64,000 nucleotides of DNA from Acidobacteriota bacterium (GTDB taxonomy: Bacteria; Acidobacteriota; Terriglobia; Acidiferrales; UBA7541). The position numbers and the translations under genes were made by a program. The stretch lies in contig QHYN01000199.1 in NCBI GenBank assembly GCA_003224145.1, positions 17,654 to 81,653 of the forward strand. The letters are read 5' to 3'. The stretch's first letter is position 1. Each line of letters begins with the position of its first letter. The notes under the pieces were generated by a model. That model searched no databases and was not told the origin of the DNA. It saw only the letters and a program-made list of their open reading frames with translations. Positions 17,283-26,031 of the stretch are shown in pieces.

Positions 17283-18635
17283 TCAGCGCAGGAGTTCGTC
17301 GTCGAGGAAGACGATGTAGGAAGAACTCCATACCGCCTGGGGAAAGAAGCCGCGAGGCTGGCCGGTCACGATGATTTTGAACAGTTCCGGAGACGCGGCC
17401 AGGTCGTTGATGAGCTTTTGATCGGGATCGGGCGGAAGCGGCTGGGCGAGGGCGAGGTGACGAAGGATTTTGAAGATGTTCTCTTCGGCAGGAGCGAGCG
17501 GCACATCGATGCCTACGCTGCGGTATTGCAGCATCGCGTTGGTCTGGTAGAAATGCCAGGCCAGGTTGGCACAGATGGCTACGGCTCGCTCGAAGCGCTC
17601 GTTGATCGCGGAGGACGTCGACTTTGCAGCGGACTTTTCCATTGCGGGAGAATGAGGATCGAGCGCAAGCAAGACGCGGGAATCTTCCTCGCGCGTGAAT
17701 TCGCGGACCATCAATGACCCCGAACGGGCGGTGGCTTTCCAGTGGACCATGCGCGCGCTGTCCGTATGGACGTAGTCGCGTAACCCATACAAATCCTGGC
17801 CGCGGCCTTTGCTGAGACTTTCCAGCGCTCCCTGAATGACGGGCAAGACCTCCATGTACTCTGCCGTTGGTTCTACCGAAGGATAGACGAGCGCTTCCGT
17901 TTTTAAGTCCAATCGCCGCGCCTTCTGCAAGAAGCCGAAAGGAAAACGAGTCACGATGCGGAAGGCATCCTGACGGTAAACGCCGCGCCGCGCGAAGGTG
18001 AGGGGAACGGTTTGCTGGACGCGGTCCTGCTTGGGGAGATAGGGAAAATAAACGGGCTTCTCGAAGATCGCGGCAGCGGATGCCTGTTTTTCTTTCACAG
18101 CTTCGACGCGCAAGGAAAACGAAGGCAACGTGAGCTTTTGATTTTCGAGTTCGATCTGCGCGCGGACCGGCTGCCCAGCGAAAATATGCTCGGGCAAAGC
18201 GAGACGCATTTCGACTCCCGAGAGACTGACCGAAGAGAGAATTCCTGACATGAGCACGAGAGCAATGAGGCTCGCGAGAATCAGGAAGAGAAGATTATTG
18301 CCGGTGTTCAGTGCGGCGAGCGCGACCAGCAGGATTCCGGCGAGATAAATCCAGCCTTCGCGGGAAATTTTGTATTCGATTTTGTAGCCGATCCAGCGGA
18401 GCGGCGTGCGCCGGGCCAGCGTGGGCACCAGCGTGACCGCCACCCATCCGGCAATCGCCAGGGCCACCAGCGCGGAAGTGCTGGCGAGGGCAAGCTGGCC
18501 GAGTTCCGCGGCCGCGCCGGAATACAGTGCCAGAAGCAGCGCGGCGGAGAGCGCGATCATGGAAAGGATGAACGCGCGAACGCCGGGGCGATCGGCCTTG
18601 GCCCAAAGTTGCGCGAGAGTAGTCTGCACGCTCAC
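17283..18635 (-). CDS. DUF58 domain-containing protein
   Basis: GQDLYGLRDYVHTDSARMVHWKATARSGSLMVREFTREEDSRVLLALD (DUF58 core). GTG start chosen near 18635, just after the moxR stop; the longer ORF start overlaps moxR. Confidence 0.88.
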   Translation of the reverse strand: MSVQTTLAQLWAKADRPGVRAFILSMIALSAALLLALYSGAAAELGQLALASTSALVALAIAGWVAVTLVPTLARRTPLRWIGYKIEYKISREGWIYLAGILLVALAALNTGNNLLFLILASLIALVLMSGILSSVSLSGVEMRLALPEHIFAGQPVRAQIELENQKLTLPSFSLRVEAVKEKQASAAAIFEKPVYFPYLPKQDRVQQTVPLTFARRGVYRQDAFRIVTRFPFGFLQKARRLDLKTEALVYPSVEPTAEYMEVLPVIQGALESLSKGRGQDLYGLRDYVHTDSARMVHWKATARSGSLMVREFTREEDSRVLLALDPHSPAMEKSAAKSTSSAINERFERAVAICANLAWHFYQTNAMLQYRSVGIDVPLAPAEENIFKILRHLALAQPLPPDPDQKLINDLAASPELFKIIVTGQPRGFFPQAVWSSSYIVFLDDELLR

Positions 18636-18645
18636 AACAACACAA

Positions 18646-19593
18646 TCACAAGGGAACGGGAACGGATTCGACGATATCGTGCAGGACGGATTCCGTGGTC
18701 TCCGATTTTTTCTGCAGCGATGCATGGCGCGCACTGGCGACAACGCGGTGAGAGAAAACCGGGATAGCGAGATGTTTGAAATCGTCGGGGAGGCAATACT
18801 CGCGCCCGTCAAGAAAAGCGCGGGCTTGCGCGGCGCGCTGGAGCATCAAAGTGCCGCGCGGGCTGACGCCGAGAGTGAGCTGGTCGGATTTGCGCGTGCG
18901 GTTGACAATTTCGAGGGCGTAGTCGTGAAGGCTGGAGTCGACCTTCACGTGGGCGACGGCGCTTTGCATGGAGAGCACGTCACCCAGATCCGCGACCGGC
19001 TCGAGCGAGTGGAGCGGATCGTCGCCGATACGCTTGCGCAAGATTTCCCGCTCCGTGTCGTGCGAGGGGTAGCCCATTTTGATGCGCATGAGGAAGCGGT
19101 CGAGCTGGGATTCCGGAAGCGGATAGGTGCCATGATGCTCGACCGGGTTTTGCGTGGCGATGACAAAGAACGGTTGGGGGAGCAGCTGCGTTCTGCCGTC
19201 CATGCTGACCTGGGCTTCGTTCATGGCCTCGAGAAGGGCGGATTGTGTGCGCGGCGTGGTGCGATTGATTTCGTCGGCGAGCACGACATTGGCGAAGATC
19301 GGACCGGGCCGAAATTCAAACTCGCGCGATTCGGGATTGTAAACGCTGACGCCAAGAACGTCGCTAGGAAGCAAATCCGAAGTGAACTGGATGCGCTGGA
19401 AGGTGCAATGAAACGATTTGGCGAGAGCCTGAGCCAGGGTGGTCTTGCCGACGCCAGGAACATCTTCGATGAGCAGATGGCCGCGGGCGAGCAGCGCGAT
19501 GAGCGCGAGCTGGATGGCTTCTTCCTTGCCGTAGATCGCGCGTGCGATGGAGCGCCGAAGCTGCGAGACGACTTGAGCAGTGGCAGCCTGCAT
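18646..19593 (-). CDS. MoxR-family AAA+ ATPase
   Basis: GHLLIEDVPGVGKTTLAQALAKSF Walker A; VVLADEINRTTPRTQSALLEAMNEAQV Walker B; paired with DUF58. Confidence 0.96.
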   Translation of the reverse strand: MQAATAQVVSQLRRSIARAIYGKEEAIQLALIALLARGHLLIEDVPGVGKTTLAQALAKSFHCTFQRIQFTSDLLPSDVLGVSVYNPESREFEFRPGPIFANVVLADEINRTTPRTQSALLEAMNEAQVSMDGRTQLLPQPFFVIATQNPVEHHGTYPLPESQLDRFLMRIKMGYPSHDTEREILRKRIGDDPLHSLEPVADLGDVLSMQSAVAHVKVDSSLHDYALEIVNRTRKSDQLTLGVSPRGTLMLQRAAQARAFLDGREYCLPDDFKHLAIPVFSHRVVASARHASLQKKSETTESVLHDIVESVPVPL

Positions 19594-19661
19594 GTGTTGA
19601 AAACCCGGGCCCTTCCTGCTACAAATAGGATGACGCCGCGCGGCATCGCGGTTATTTCCCT

Positions 19662-19738
19662 GGGCGACTAGCTCAGTTGGTTAGAGCGCTCCCCTCACAC
19701 GGGAGAGGTCAAAGGTTCAAGTCCTTTGTCGCCCACCA
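19662..19738 (+). tRNA. tRNA-Val (anticodon CAC), CCA encoded
   Basis: Cloverleaf GGGCGAC-TAGCTCAGTTGGTTAGAGC-GCTCCCCTCACACGGGAGA-...-AAAGGTTCAAGTCCTTT-GTCGCCC-ACCA; anticodon loop CTCACAC in stem CTCCC/GGGAG. Confidence 0.95.
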
Positions 19739-19781
19739 TCTTTTCCCTGGCGCCAAAAGCCATTCTAGCTAAAATCTCAGC

Positions 19782-20261
19782 ATGTCAACGTTCCTACGTA
19801 CGATTGAGTTTCTATGTTTGAGCCTGTGGCTGGGGAGCGATGTTTTTCTCAGCTTTATGGTGGCGCCGGGAGCATTCCGGATTTTGAGCAGCCGGGACCA
19901 GGCTGGGGCGATCGTTGGATATTCGCTGACGCGGATGCATTTGGTTGGAATCGCGTGCGGCATTGTGTTGCTGCTGGCGCGACTGTTGCGGAGCAGAATG
20001 TTCGCCAGCTTGTTGACCCCGGCCGCGCTTTGCGTGGTGCTGATGATTGCACTGACGGCGATCTCGCAGTTCACCGTGAGCGCGAAGATGGCAATGTTGC
20101 GCGTGCAGATGGGCTCGATTCAGGCAACCGCGGCGGACAGTCCGTTGCTGGCGGAGTTCACCCGGTTGCACCGGATTTCGGTAATGCTCGAAAGCGGAGT
20201 GCTGCTGGCTGGATTCGCAGCTATGTATCTGATAGTGCGTGAGTTAGCGGCCAGATCGTGA
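19782..20261 (+). CDS. DUF4149-like integral membrane protein
   Basis: Four hydrophobic segments, MSTFLRTIEFLCLSLWLGSDVFLSFMVAPGAFRIL; resembles DUF4149/TMEM205 proteins. Confidence 0.7.
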   Translation: MSTFLRTIEFLCLSLWLGSDVFLSFMVAPGAFRILSSRDQAGAIVGYSLTRMHLVGIACGIVLLLARLLRSRMFASLLTPAALCVVLMIALTAISQFTVSAKMAMLRVQMGSIQATAADSPLLAEFTRLHRISVMLESGVLLAGFAAMYLIVRELAARS

Positions 20262-20960
20262 ATTAGGGGCCTTGGCAGAAGCACGTTTCGCTTTTCGTGG
20301 CTTCGCGGGGCGGATTTTGCGCATGGCGGCGTTGCCGCCGCGCTGACAGGCGCGCCACATGTACCAAGAGGCGACGGTGCGGTAGGGACGCCAGCGTTCG
20401 CCGAAGGCCAGGAGTTCCTTGGGCGTGGGCATCTGCTTTTTGCCGTAAGTGATGGACCAGCCCTTTCTGACGCCGAGGTCGTGGACGGGGAGAACGTCGG
20501 GTCGGCCCAGGCGGAAGATCAGAAACATTTCGACGGTCCAGGCGCCGATGCCGCGGACAGAGACGAGGCGCTTGACGAGTTCTTCGTCGGAGTGCTTTTC
20601 GGCTTGTTCGAGGGTGGGGACGATCCCTTCGATGGTTTTCCTGGCGAGATCTTTCATGGCGAGGATTTTTGCGCCGGAGAGGCCGGCTTTGCGGAGGACG
20701 GATTTGCGGAGCTTGAGCATTTGTTCCGGGGAAGGGGCGCGGCCGTTGTTGCTGAGGGCTTTGACGCGGCCGAAAATGGTAGCCGCGGCTTTCCCGGAAA
20801 TGAATTGGTAGGCGATGGCCTTGAGGAGGACTTCGTAGGGAGAATCGAGTTGGTCGGAATGCAACTGAAATGGAACCGTGTTGGCGATGAGCTCGGCCAG
20901 TTTGGGGTCGATGGAGGCAAGGTGGCGAGTGGCTTCCGCGAGATCGAAAGGGAGAGACAT
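20244..20960 (-). CDS. DNA-3-methyladenine glycosylase II-type (AlkA family HhH-GPD)
   Basis: Start MSLPFDLAEATRHLASIDPKLAELI at 20960; AIAYQFISGKAAATIFGRV, LVSVRGIGAWTVEMFLIFRLGRPDVLPVHDLGVRKG HhH-GPD motif; converges with and overlaps the DUF4149 gene by 18 bp. Confidence 0.9.
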   Translation of the reverse strand: MSLPFDLAEATRHLASIDPKLAELIANTVPFQLHSDQLDSPYEVLLKAIAYQFISGKAAATIFGRVKALSNNGRAPSPEQMLKLRKSVLRKAGLSGAKILAMKDLARKTIEGIVPTLEQAEKHSDEELVKRLVSVRGIGAWTVEMFLIFRLGRPDVLPVHDLGVRKGWSITYGKKQMPTPKELLAFGERWRPYRTVASWYMWRACQRGGNAAMRKIRPAKPRKAKRASAKAPNSRSGR

Positions 20961-21090
20961 GACGGAAGAAGATACCAGGCAGGGAAGGGGCGAAGCAATG
21001 AAGTCGAGTTGTGGCGAAAAGCGCAGAAAGACAACGCAGATATGCAGAGAACGCAAAGGGGTGCAGAGAAATCGTGAATAGGCGAGTGGG

Positions 21091-21468
21091 TCACACCTTG
21101 GCGTAATTCTTGAGCTGTTTGGCGAGCTTTTCGATCTCTTGGGTTTCCTTGAAAATGGCAATCGAAAAAATATCGGAGGTGTGGAGCGCATCGACCTGAA
21201 GTCTGAGATCGCTAACTTTGGCGAAGAGCCGCGCCATCGTCTCGCGGAATTCTTTTTCTTGCGCTTGCAATCTCGCGCGCTGAGCGATCTTCGATCCGTA
21301 CACGGGAGTTTCCGTATCCTGCTTCTCGGCAGGCGACGGTGGATCGACCGGAGTCCTGCGCCTGGGAGTGGGGATGGGCGGCGAACATTGAAAAAGGAGA
21401 AGGGAGCTCGAGGCTCCGGCCAGGCTTTTGAGGAAGCAGCGGCGCGTATCGGGCATAGTCACCTCCAA
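21091..21468 (-). CDS. Hypothetical secreted/lipoprotein-like protein with C-terminal coiled coil
   Basis: MPDTRRCFLKSLAGASSSLLLFQCSPPIP: Arg-pair signal and lipobox-like FQC; helical C-terminus. The upstream small ORF 21459-21710 overlaps its start. Confidence 0.55.
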   Translation of the reverse strand: MEVTMPDTRRCFLKSLAGASSSLLLFQCSPPIPTPRRRTPVDPPSPAEKQDTETPVYGSKIAQRARLQAQEKEFRETMARLFAKVSDLRLQVDALHTSDIFSIAIFKETQEIEKLAKQLKNYAKV

Positions 21469-21710
21469 GGCAGGACTTCCGGGGCGAGTCGGCGGAATTG
21501 CTGGTTCGATGGTATCACTTCAGGCGCGTATGCCGCCCAGTCGCGGGCAAACGCGCCCAACAAGTCTCCCTGCTGGATTGCGGCACTCATGGCAGCCTCC
21601 AAGCGGAGACAAGCTATCACACGTTTTGTGGCCATTTCGTTGGGCGTGACGAGTGGCGGACGGCCGATGGTGGCCACAGACGTGTGTGCTAAACTCTCGC
21701 GTTTATGCAA
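21459..21710 (-). CDS. Small hypothetical protein
   Basis: 83-aa ORF whose stop overlaps the start of the next gene; no recognised family. Possibly coupled, or spurious. Confidence 0.35.
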   Translation of the reverse strand: MHKRESLAHTSVATIGRPPLVTPNEMATKRVIACLRLEAAMSAAIQQGDLLGAFARDWAAYAPEVIPSNQQFRRLAPEVLPWR

Positions 21711-22775
21711 GCGGGAATTATTGGACTACCACAGGTGGGGAAGACCACGCTGTTCCGGATTCTGACGAAGGCGCACGTCGAGGGAAAAGGCGGGGCGTCG
21801 GCGACACACGTGGGCGTAGCCAAAGTTCCGGAGCCGCGGCTAGTGGAGCTGGCGAAGCTCTACAATCCGAAGAAAATCACATACGCCACGGTGAATTATG
21901 TGGATTTAGGCGGCATGCAGAAAGAGCGCACGCGAGATGCGCTTGCGCAGTTGCGCGAAGTGGACGTGATTGCGCACGTGATTCGCGTGTTCGAGGACCC
22001 GAGCGTGCCGCATTCGGAGGGGAGCATTGATCCGCTGCGGGACGCAACGAATCTAGATTTGGAGCTGATGCTTTCGGACCACGATCAGATAACGCGGCGG
22101 CTGGAGCGCGTAGAAAAGGATCTGAAGAAAAAGCGCGATCCGGTGCTGGAAATCGAGCAGACGGCATTGGGAAAATGCAAAGCGCAACTGGAAGCGGAGA
22201 AGCCGCTGCGCGAATTGGAGTTGACGCAGGAAGAACGGAAGTCGATTGGGGGATTTTTGTTTTTGTCGGTGCGGCCGGTGCTGTATGTGCTGAACCTGAG
22301 GGACGAAGAAGCGGACAAGCTGGATACGGCGGTAGAGCGGCACAAGTTGAGCGCATTGCAGGGAAGGCCGAACGCGGCGGTGGTGGCGGTGTGCGGACGG
22401 CTGGAAGCGGAACTGGCGGAGATGGACGAGAAAGAAGCGGCGGAATTGCTTGCGTCCTATGGATTGAAAGAGCCAGGACTGAACCGCTTGATTCGCGCAA
22501 CGTATGATTTGCTGGGACTGATCCAGTTTTTCACGGCAGGGGAGCCGGAAGTGCGGGCGTGGACGATTCGAAAGGGTGCTCCGGCCGTGAAAGCGGCGGG
22601 AGTGATTCACAGCGACATCGAGAAAGGATTCATTCGAGCGGAAGTGGTGAGGTGGGATGATTTGGTGGCGGCGGGAAGCTTGGCGGCGGCACGGGAAAAG
22701 GCGCAGGTGCGGCTGGAGGGGAAAGAGTATGTGGTGCAAGAAGGGGATGTGATTTTGTTTAGGCATTCAGGATGA
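21705..22775 (+). CDS. ychF: Redox-regulated ATPase YchF (Obg-family GTPase)
   Basis: MQAGIIGLPQVGKTTLFRILTKA; YVDLGGMQKERTRDALAQLREVDVIAHVIRVFEDPSVPHSEG; C-terminal TGS-like region ending KEYVVQEGDVILFRHSG. Confidence 0.95.
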   Translation: MQAGIIGLPQVGKTTLFRILTKAHVEGKGGASATHVGVAKVPEPRLVELAKLYNPKKITYATVNYVDLGGMQKERTRDALAQLREVDVIAHVIRVFEDPSVPHSEGSIDPLRDATNLDLELMLSDHDQITRRLERVEKDLKKKRDPVLEIEQTALGKCKAQLEAEKPLRELELTQEERKSIGGFLFLSVRPVLYVLNLRDEEADKLDTAVERHKLSALQGRPNAAVVAVCGRLEAELAEMDEKEAAELLASYGLKEPGLNRLIRATYDLLGLIQFFTAGEPEVRAWTIRKGAPAVKAAGVIHSDIEKGFIRAEVVRWDDLVAAGSLAAAREKAQVRLEGKEYVVQEGDVILFRHSG

Positions 22776-22813
22776 AGTAAGGACGCAGGGAAGTAAGGAG
22801 GTAGGGAAAAAAG

Positions 22814-22870
22814 AATTAACACAGAGAACGCGGAGGGCTCAGAGTCCACAGAGAAGACAGAGGAAAAAAG
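22814..22870 (+). repeat. Dispersed purine-rich 'TTAACACAGAG...CGGAG' intergenic repeat
   Basis: ttaacacagagaacgcggagggctcagagtccacagagaagacagagg; a related copy on the minus strand at 6693-6722 and a diverged one at 21021-21071. Confidence 0.5.
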
Positions 22871-22893
22871 CGAAAAAGAGTTAAAGGCAATTC

Positions 22894-23637
22894 ATGGGAC
22901 ATGATGTGACATTTCGCACGGCGCTGGCGGCGGGGCTGGGGCTCGTAGCCGCAGCGGGGAATTTGCTCGGCGGATATTTTGTCGTTCGAAAGGACTGGCC
23001 GCGGCAATCCCTGCAATATTTTTTGGCGCTGGGCGCCGGGTACATGCTGGCGGTGGCGTTTCTGGAGGTGATTCCCGAGTCGGTGCGGCTATCAGGGGAG
23101 GGCGCGCTCCTCTTCGTGCTGATTGGATTTTTTCTGGTGCATTTGTTCGAGCATACCATCGCGCCGCATTTTCATTTTGGAGAGGAGACGCATCACGAGG
23201 AGTTCAGCTCCGTTCATGCGGGGGACACGGTGCTTCTCGGATTGGTCATTCACACGTTTTTTGATGGCGTGGCGATCGCGGCAGGGTTTCTGGTTTCGAC
23301 GTGGCTGGGTGTAGTGTTGTTTGTGGCGGTGTTTCTGCACAAACTGCCGGAGGGGTTTACGATCGCGTCGGTGGCGCTGGCGAGCGGACGGGGAAAGCGC
23401 AACGCCATTCTGGGAGCAGGGTTATTAGGAGCGGCGACGCTGTTTGGAGTGCTGTTGACGAGCGCGCTGCAAGGACAATTGAAATACGCGCTGCCACTGT
23501 CCGGAGGAGTGACGGTGTACGTGGCGGCGACGGACCTGTTGCCCGAAGTGAACCGCGAGCCGAATTGGCGGATGGCGTTGCTGGTGTTCCTGGGTGTCGC
23601 TAGTTTGTTGATAATGCAACGCTTGTTTCATGTTTGA
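22894..23637 (+). CDS. ZIP family metal transporter
   Basis: Multi-TM; HTFFDGVAIAAGFLVSTWLGVVLFVAVFLHKLPEGFTIASVAL (TM4/TM5 HxxxD/HxxPE ZIP motifs). Confidence 0.93.
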   Translation: MGHDVTFRTALAAGLGLVAAAGNLLGGYFVVRKDWPRQSLQYFLALGAGYMLAVAFLEVIPESVRLSGEGALLFVLIGFFLVHLFEHTIAPHFHFGEETHHEEFSSVHAGDTVLLGLVIHTFFDGVAIAAGFLVSTWLGVVLFVAVFLHKLPEGFTIASVALASGRGKRNAILGAGLLGAATLFGVLLTSALQGQLKYALPLSGGVTVYVAATDLLPEVNREPNWRMALLVFLGVASLLIMQRLFHV

Positions 23638-23765
23638 AAAGGTAGCCGGTATTTCTCGGCTTTGACCCTAACATCATCCTAAAGCCTTTTGATACAATAG
23701 CTTACCAGGGATTTAAGGGCCTCTCGAACAAGCAACTTTCTGAGACAAGTTGGGTTTGATACGGT

Positions 23766-24374
23766 GTGGCGGCTATGGCCAGGTCGGACGTCCAACTGAT
23801 GCTGGACGTAAAGGCGGGCGACGAACAGTCGTTCGGGCTTCTGCTGCATCGCTACAGGAGTCCTTTGGTTAATTTCCTGTACCGCATGGTTCGGAACCGG
23901 GAACAGGCAGAAGATTTGGCGCAGGAAGTTTTTTTGCGGGTGTATCGCGCGAGAGAAGAGTACGTGCCAAGCGCGAAGTTCACCACCTGGCTCTTCCGGA
24001 TCGCGACCAATCTGGCGTTGAATTCGTTGCGCGACAATCGGTATCAACGCATGGAGATTTCGCTGGATGCGCCGGTGACCGTGGATGCGGAAGACGGCGA
24101 AGAGAAGGCGCTGGACGTTGCGGAAAAGCATCCGAACATCGAGCAGCACTTGATCGAGGAGACGCGGCGCAAGATGATCCGGCACGCGATTGAGAAGTTG
24201 CCGGAGAAACAGAGAGCGGCGGTGCTGCTGCACAAGTATCAGGAGCTGGATTACGGAGAGATCGCCAAGATTCTGCAATGCTCGGAGAGCGCGCTGAAAT
24301 CACTGCTATTCCGGGCGTACGAAACGTTGCGAGTGGAACTCGCCCCCCTCGTGGCGCAGCAGGGCAAGCTGTAG
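23766..24374 (+). CDS. ECF-type RNA polymerase sigma factor
   Basis: LLHRYRSPLVNFLYRMVRNREQAEDLAQEVFLRVYRARE (region 2) and LPEKQRAAVLLHKYQELDYGEIAKILQCSESALKSLLFRAYETLR (region 4). Confidence 0.95.
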   Translation: MAAMARSDVQLMLDVKAGDEQSFGLLLHRYRSPLVNFLYRMVRNREQAEDLAQEVFLRVYRAREEYVPSAKFTTWLFRIATNLALNSLRDNRYQRMEISLDAPVTVDAEDGEEKALDVAEKHPNIEQHLIEETRRKMIRHAIEKLPEKQRAAVLLHKYQELDYGEIAKILQCSESALKSLLFRAYETLRVELAPLVAQQGKL

Positions 24375-24401
24375 AAGTTGGGCCGGGAAGGGAAGGAAGT
24401 T

Positions 24402-24863
24402 ATGAGCTGCAGTCGGATGGAAAACAAGATTTTGGGATACGTGGACGGGCGCCTGAAAGAAGGCGAACGGCTAGAGGTGGAGAAGCACCTGGCGACGTGC
24501 GCGGCTTGCCGCGTGCGCGTGAACGAGTTTCGCGCGGTGCGCGGCTTGCTGGACGAACTGCCGGTGATCGAGCCGTCCTCGGCGTTTGATTTGCGCGTTC
24601 ATGCACGGGTGGCGGCGGAGCCGGTGAAGCAGAGCTGGTGGGCCTGGTTCACGCCGTCGCCGCGTGTGGCGTTCGCGGCGTCGTTGTTGCTGCTGGCGAC
24701 AGTTTGGATTGGAACGCATTCGAGCAACAATCCGCCGCAGATCGCGCAAGACGATATTCCGGTTCTGGAGAATTACGATGTGCTGTCTAGCTTTGATCCA
24801 CTGACGGAATTGCCGCCGCCGGTGCAGGCGGACGAGGCGACGCAACAGAATCAGCAGATGTAA
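24402..24863 (+). CDS. Anti-sigma factor with N-terminal zinc finger and one TM helix
   Basis: MSCSRMENKILGYVDGRLKEGERLEVEKHLATCAACRVRVNEF (H-x3-C-x2-C ZAS) and VAFAASLLLLATVWIG TM; directly after the ECF sigma gene. Confidence 0.9.
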   Translation: MSCSRMENKILGYVDGRLKEGERLEVEKHLATCAACRVRVNEFRAVRGLLDELPVIEPSSAFDLRVHARVAAEPVKQSWWAWFTPSPRVAFAASLLLLATVWIGTHSSNNPPQIAQDDIPVLENYDVLSSFDPLTELPPPVQADEATQQNQQM

Positions 24864-24869
24864 GGTGAG

Positions 24870-25595
24870 ATGAAACTGCGAATCCAAATCGGTTGCTTAC
24901 TGATTGCGCTGGGGATCGACGCAGGGATGGCTTTGCCGTGTGCAGCGCAAAAGCACGACACGAACAAGCCGCCCCAGCAACAAAAGCAAGAGCAGAGACA
25001 ACAACAGAGGCAGGCGCCGAGACAAGAGCGGCGGCAAGAGCGGCAAGATGCGCGGAGGGCCCCCAATGGCCGTCCGAATGCTGACCGGCCGCGCAACATT
25101 GCTCCGCCGAATCGGCCAACAGAGTCGATGGGCACGCTCGGTGGGGGGAATCGTCCTCCAAACGCTGGCAATCAGCCGGGACAGCGGCCAAACTTCAATC
25201 CGAACCGGCCACCGAATGCCAGCAATCCCCAGGCAAATCCCAGAAGGTTCCAGGATTTGACGCCGGAGCAGAAACGAAGTTGGGAGAAGTTCAATCGGCT
25301 GCCGCCCCAAAAGCAACAAGAGATGAGAGAGGCAGCTAGGAACTGGCAGAAGCTGACGCCGGATCAGCAGGGGCATATCAAGAATGAGGTGTTTCCAAAG
25401 TGGCAGCAGATGCCGTCCGACAGACAGAGGGCAATTCGACAACGATTGGGCGTGCTGCAAAACATGCCGGAGTCAGCGCGGAACCAGCACTTGAATGATC
25501 CGAACTTCACACGCGGCATGAGCGAAGAAGATAAGGCCATGCTGCGCGATCTGAGCCACATGCATGTGGGCGCGCCGGATCCGCCGAGCGAGTAG
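24870..25595 (+). CDS. DUF3106-like Gln/Arg-rich secreted protein
   Basis: Signal peptide MKLRIQIGCLLIALGIDAGMALPCAAQ; low-complexity QQQRQ region; 'RFQDLTPEQKRSWEKFNRLPPQKQQEMREAARNWQKLTPDQQGHI' repeats as in DUF3106. Confidence 0.8.
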   Translation: MKLRIQIGCLLIALGIDAGMALPCAAQKHDTNKPPQQQKQEQRQQQRQAPRQERRQERQDARRAPNGRPNADRPRNIAPPNRPTESMGTLGGGNRPPNAGNQPGQRPNFNPNRPPNASNPQANPRRFQDLTPEQKRSWEKFNRLPPQKQQEMREAARNWQKLTPDQQGHIKNEVFPKWQQMPSDRQRAIRQRLGVLQNMPESARNQHLNDPNFTRGMSEEDKAMLRDLSHMHVGAPDPPSE

Positions 25596-25697
25596 AACAG
25601 TCTTCCGTTGTAAGTTCTAAGTTTTAAGTCCGGACAAAACAGCTCCACTTGGAAGTTTCGTCTCAACCGATGCTCGTTGCGCAGGGTGAGAGTTGAG

Positions 25698-25731
25698 ATC
25701 CTTCGGGCCGCAAAATGCACGGCCTCAGGAT
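25698..25731. repeat. REP-like palindromic intergenic element
   Basis: TCCTTCGGGCCG-CAAAATGCA-CGGCCTCAGGA: imperfect hairpin (TCCT/AGGA, GGCCG/CGGCC) in non-coding sequence. Confidence 0.5.
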
Positions 25732-25877
25732 GACACACCGTAGCTTGCGTTTGTCAGGGCAGAGAACTGCAGGTTGTCAAAAAAGCTTGGCTAGTTTCAG
25801 GGTCCATGGATCTGCCAAATCGTCTCTCCGTTGTTTTGCCCCAACGTTGACAAGAGCCGCTGGTTCACGGCAAGGTG

Positions 25878-25987
25878 ACTAGTGCCGTTCCAACTCCTTT
25901 GAGCGATCGCTATTGGTTTCGGTCACGACGATTTTTCCGGAAACGATGGATCGCGCGTTTGGTCCGTCTAGTTGGAACGGCACTAGT
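25878..25987. mobile_element. MITE-like element, 110 bp with 18-bp perfect terminal inverted repeats
   Basis: ACTAGTGCCGTTCCAACT (25878-25895) and AGTTGGAACGGCACTAGT (25970-25987) are exact reverse complements; non-coding interior. Confidence 0.7.
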
Positions 25988-26031
25988 TCGGGATTGCCGC
26001 ATCGAACGAGTGGAGGAAGAACATTCCCGCA

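Noticed and set aside
18406-19671. 421-aa plus-strand ORF
   Set aside because: Antisense to moxR/DUF58 and overlapping the tRNA region; composition of a reverse-complement shadow.
24960-25060. CAA/CAG-rich tract considered as a tandem repeat
   Set aside because: It is the in-frame Gln/Arg-rich segment of the DUF3106-like protein, not a separate repeat element.
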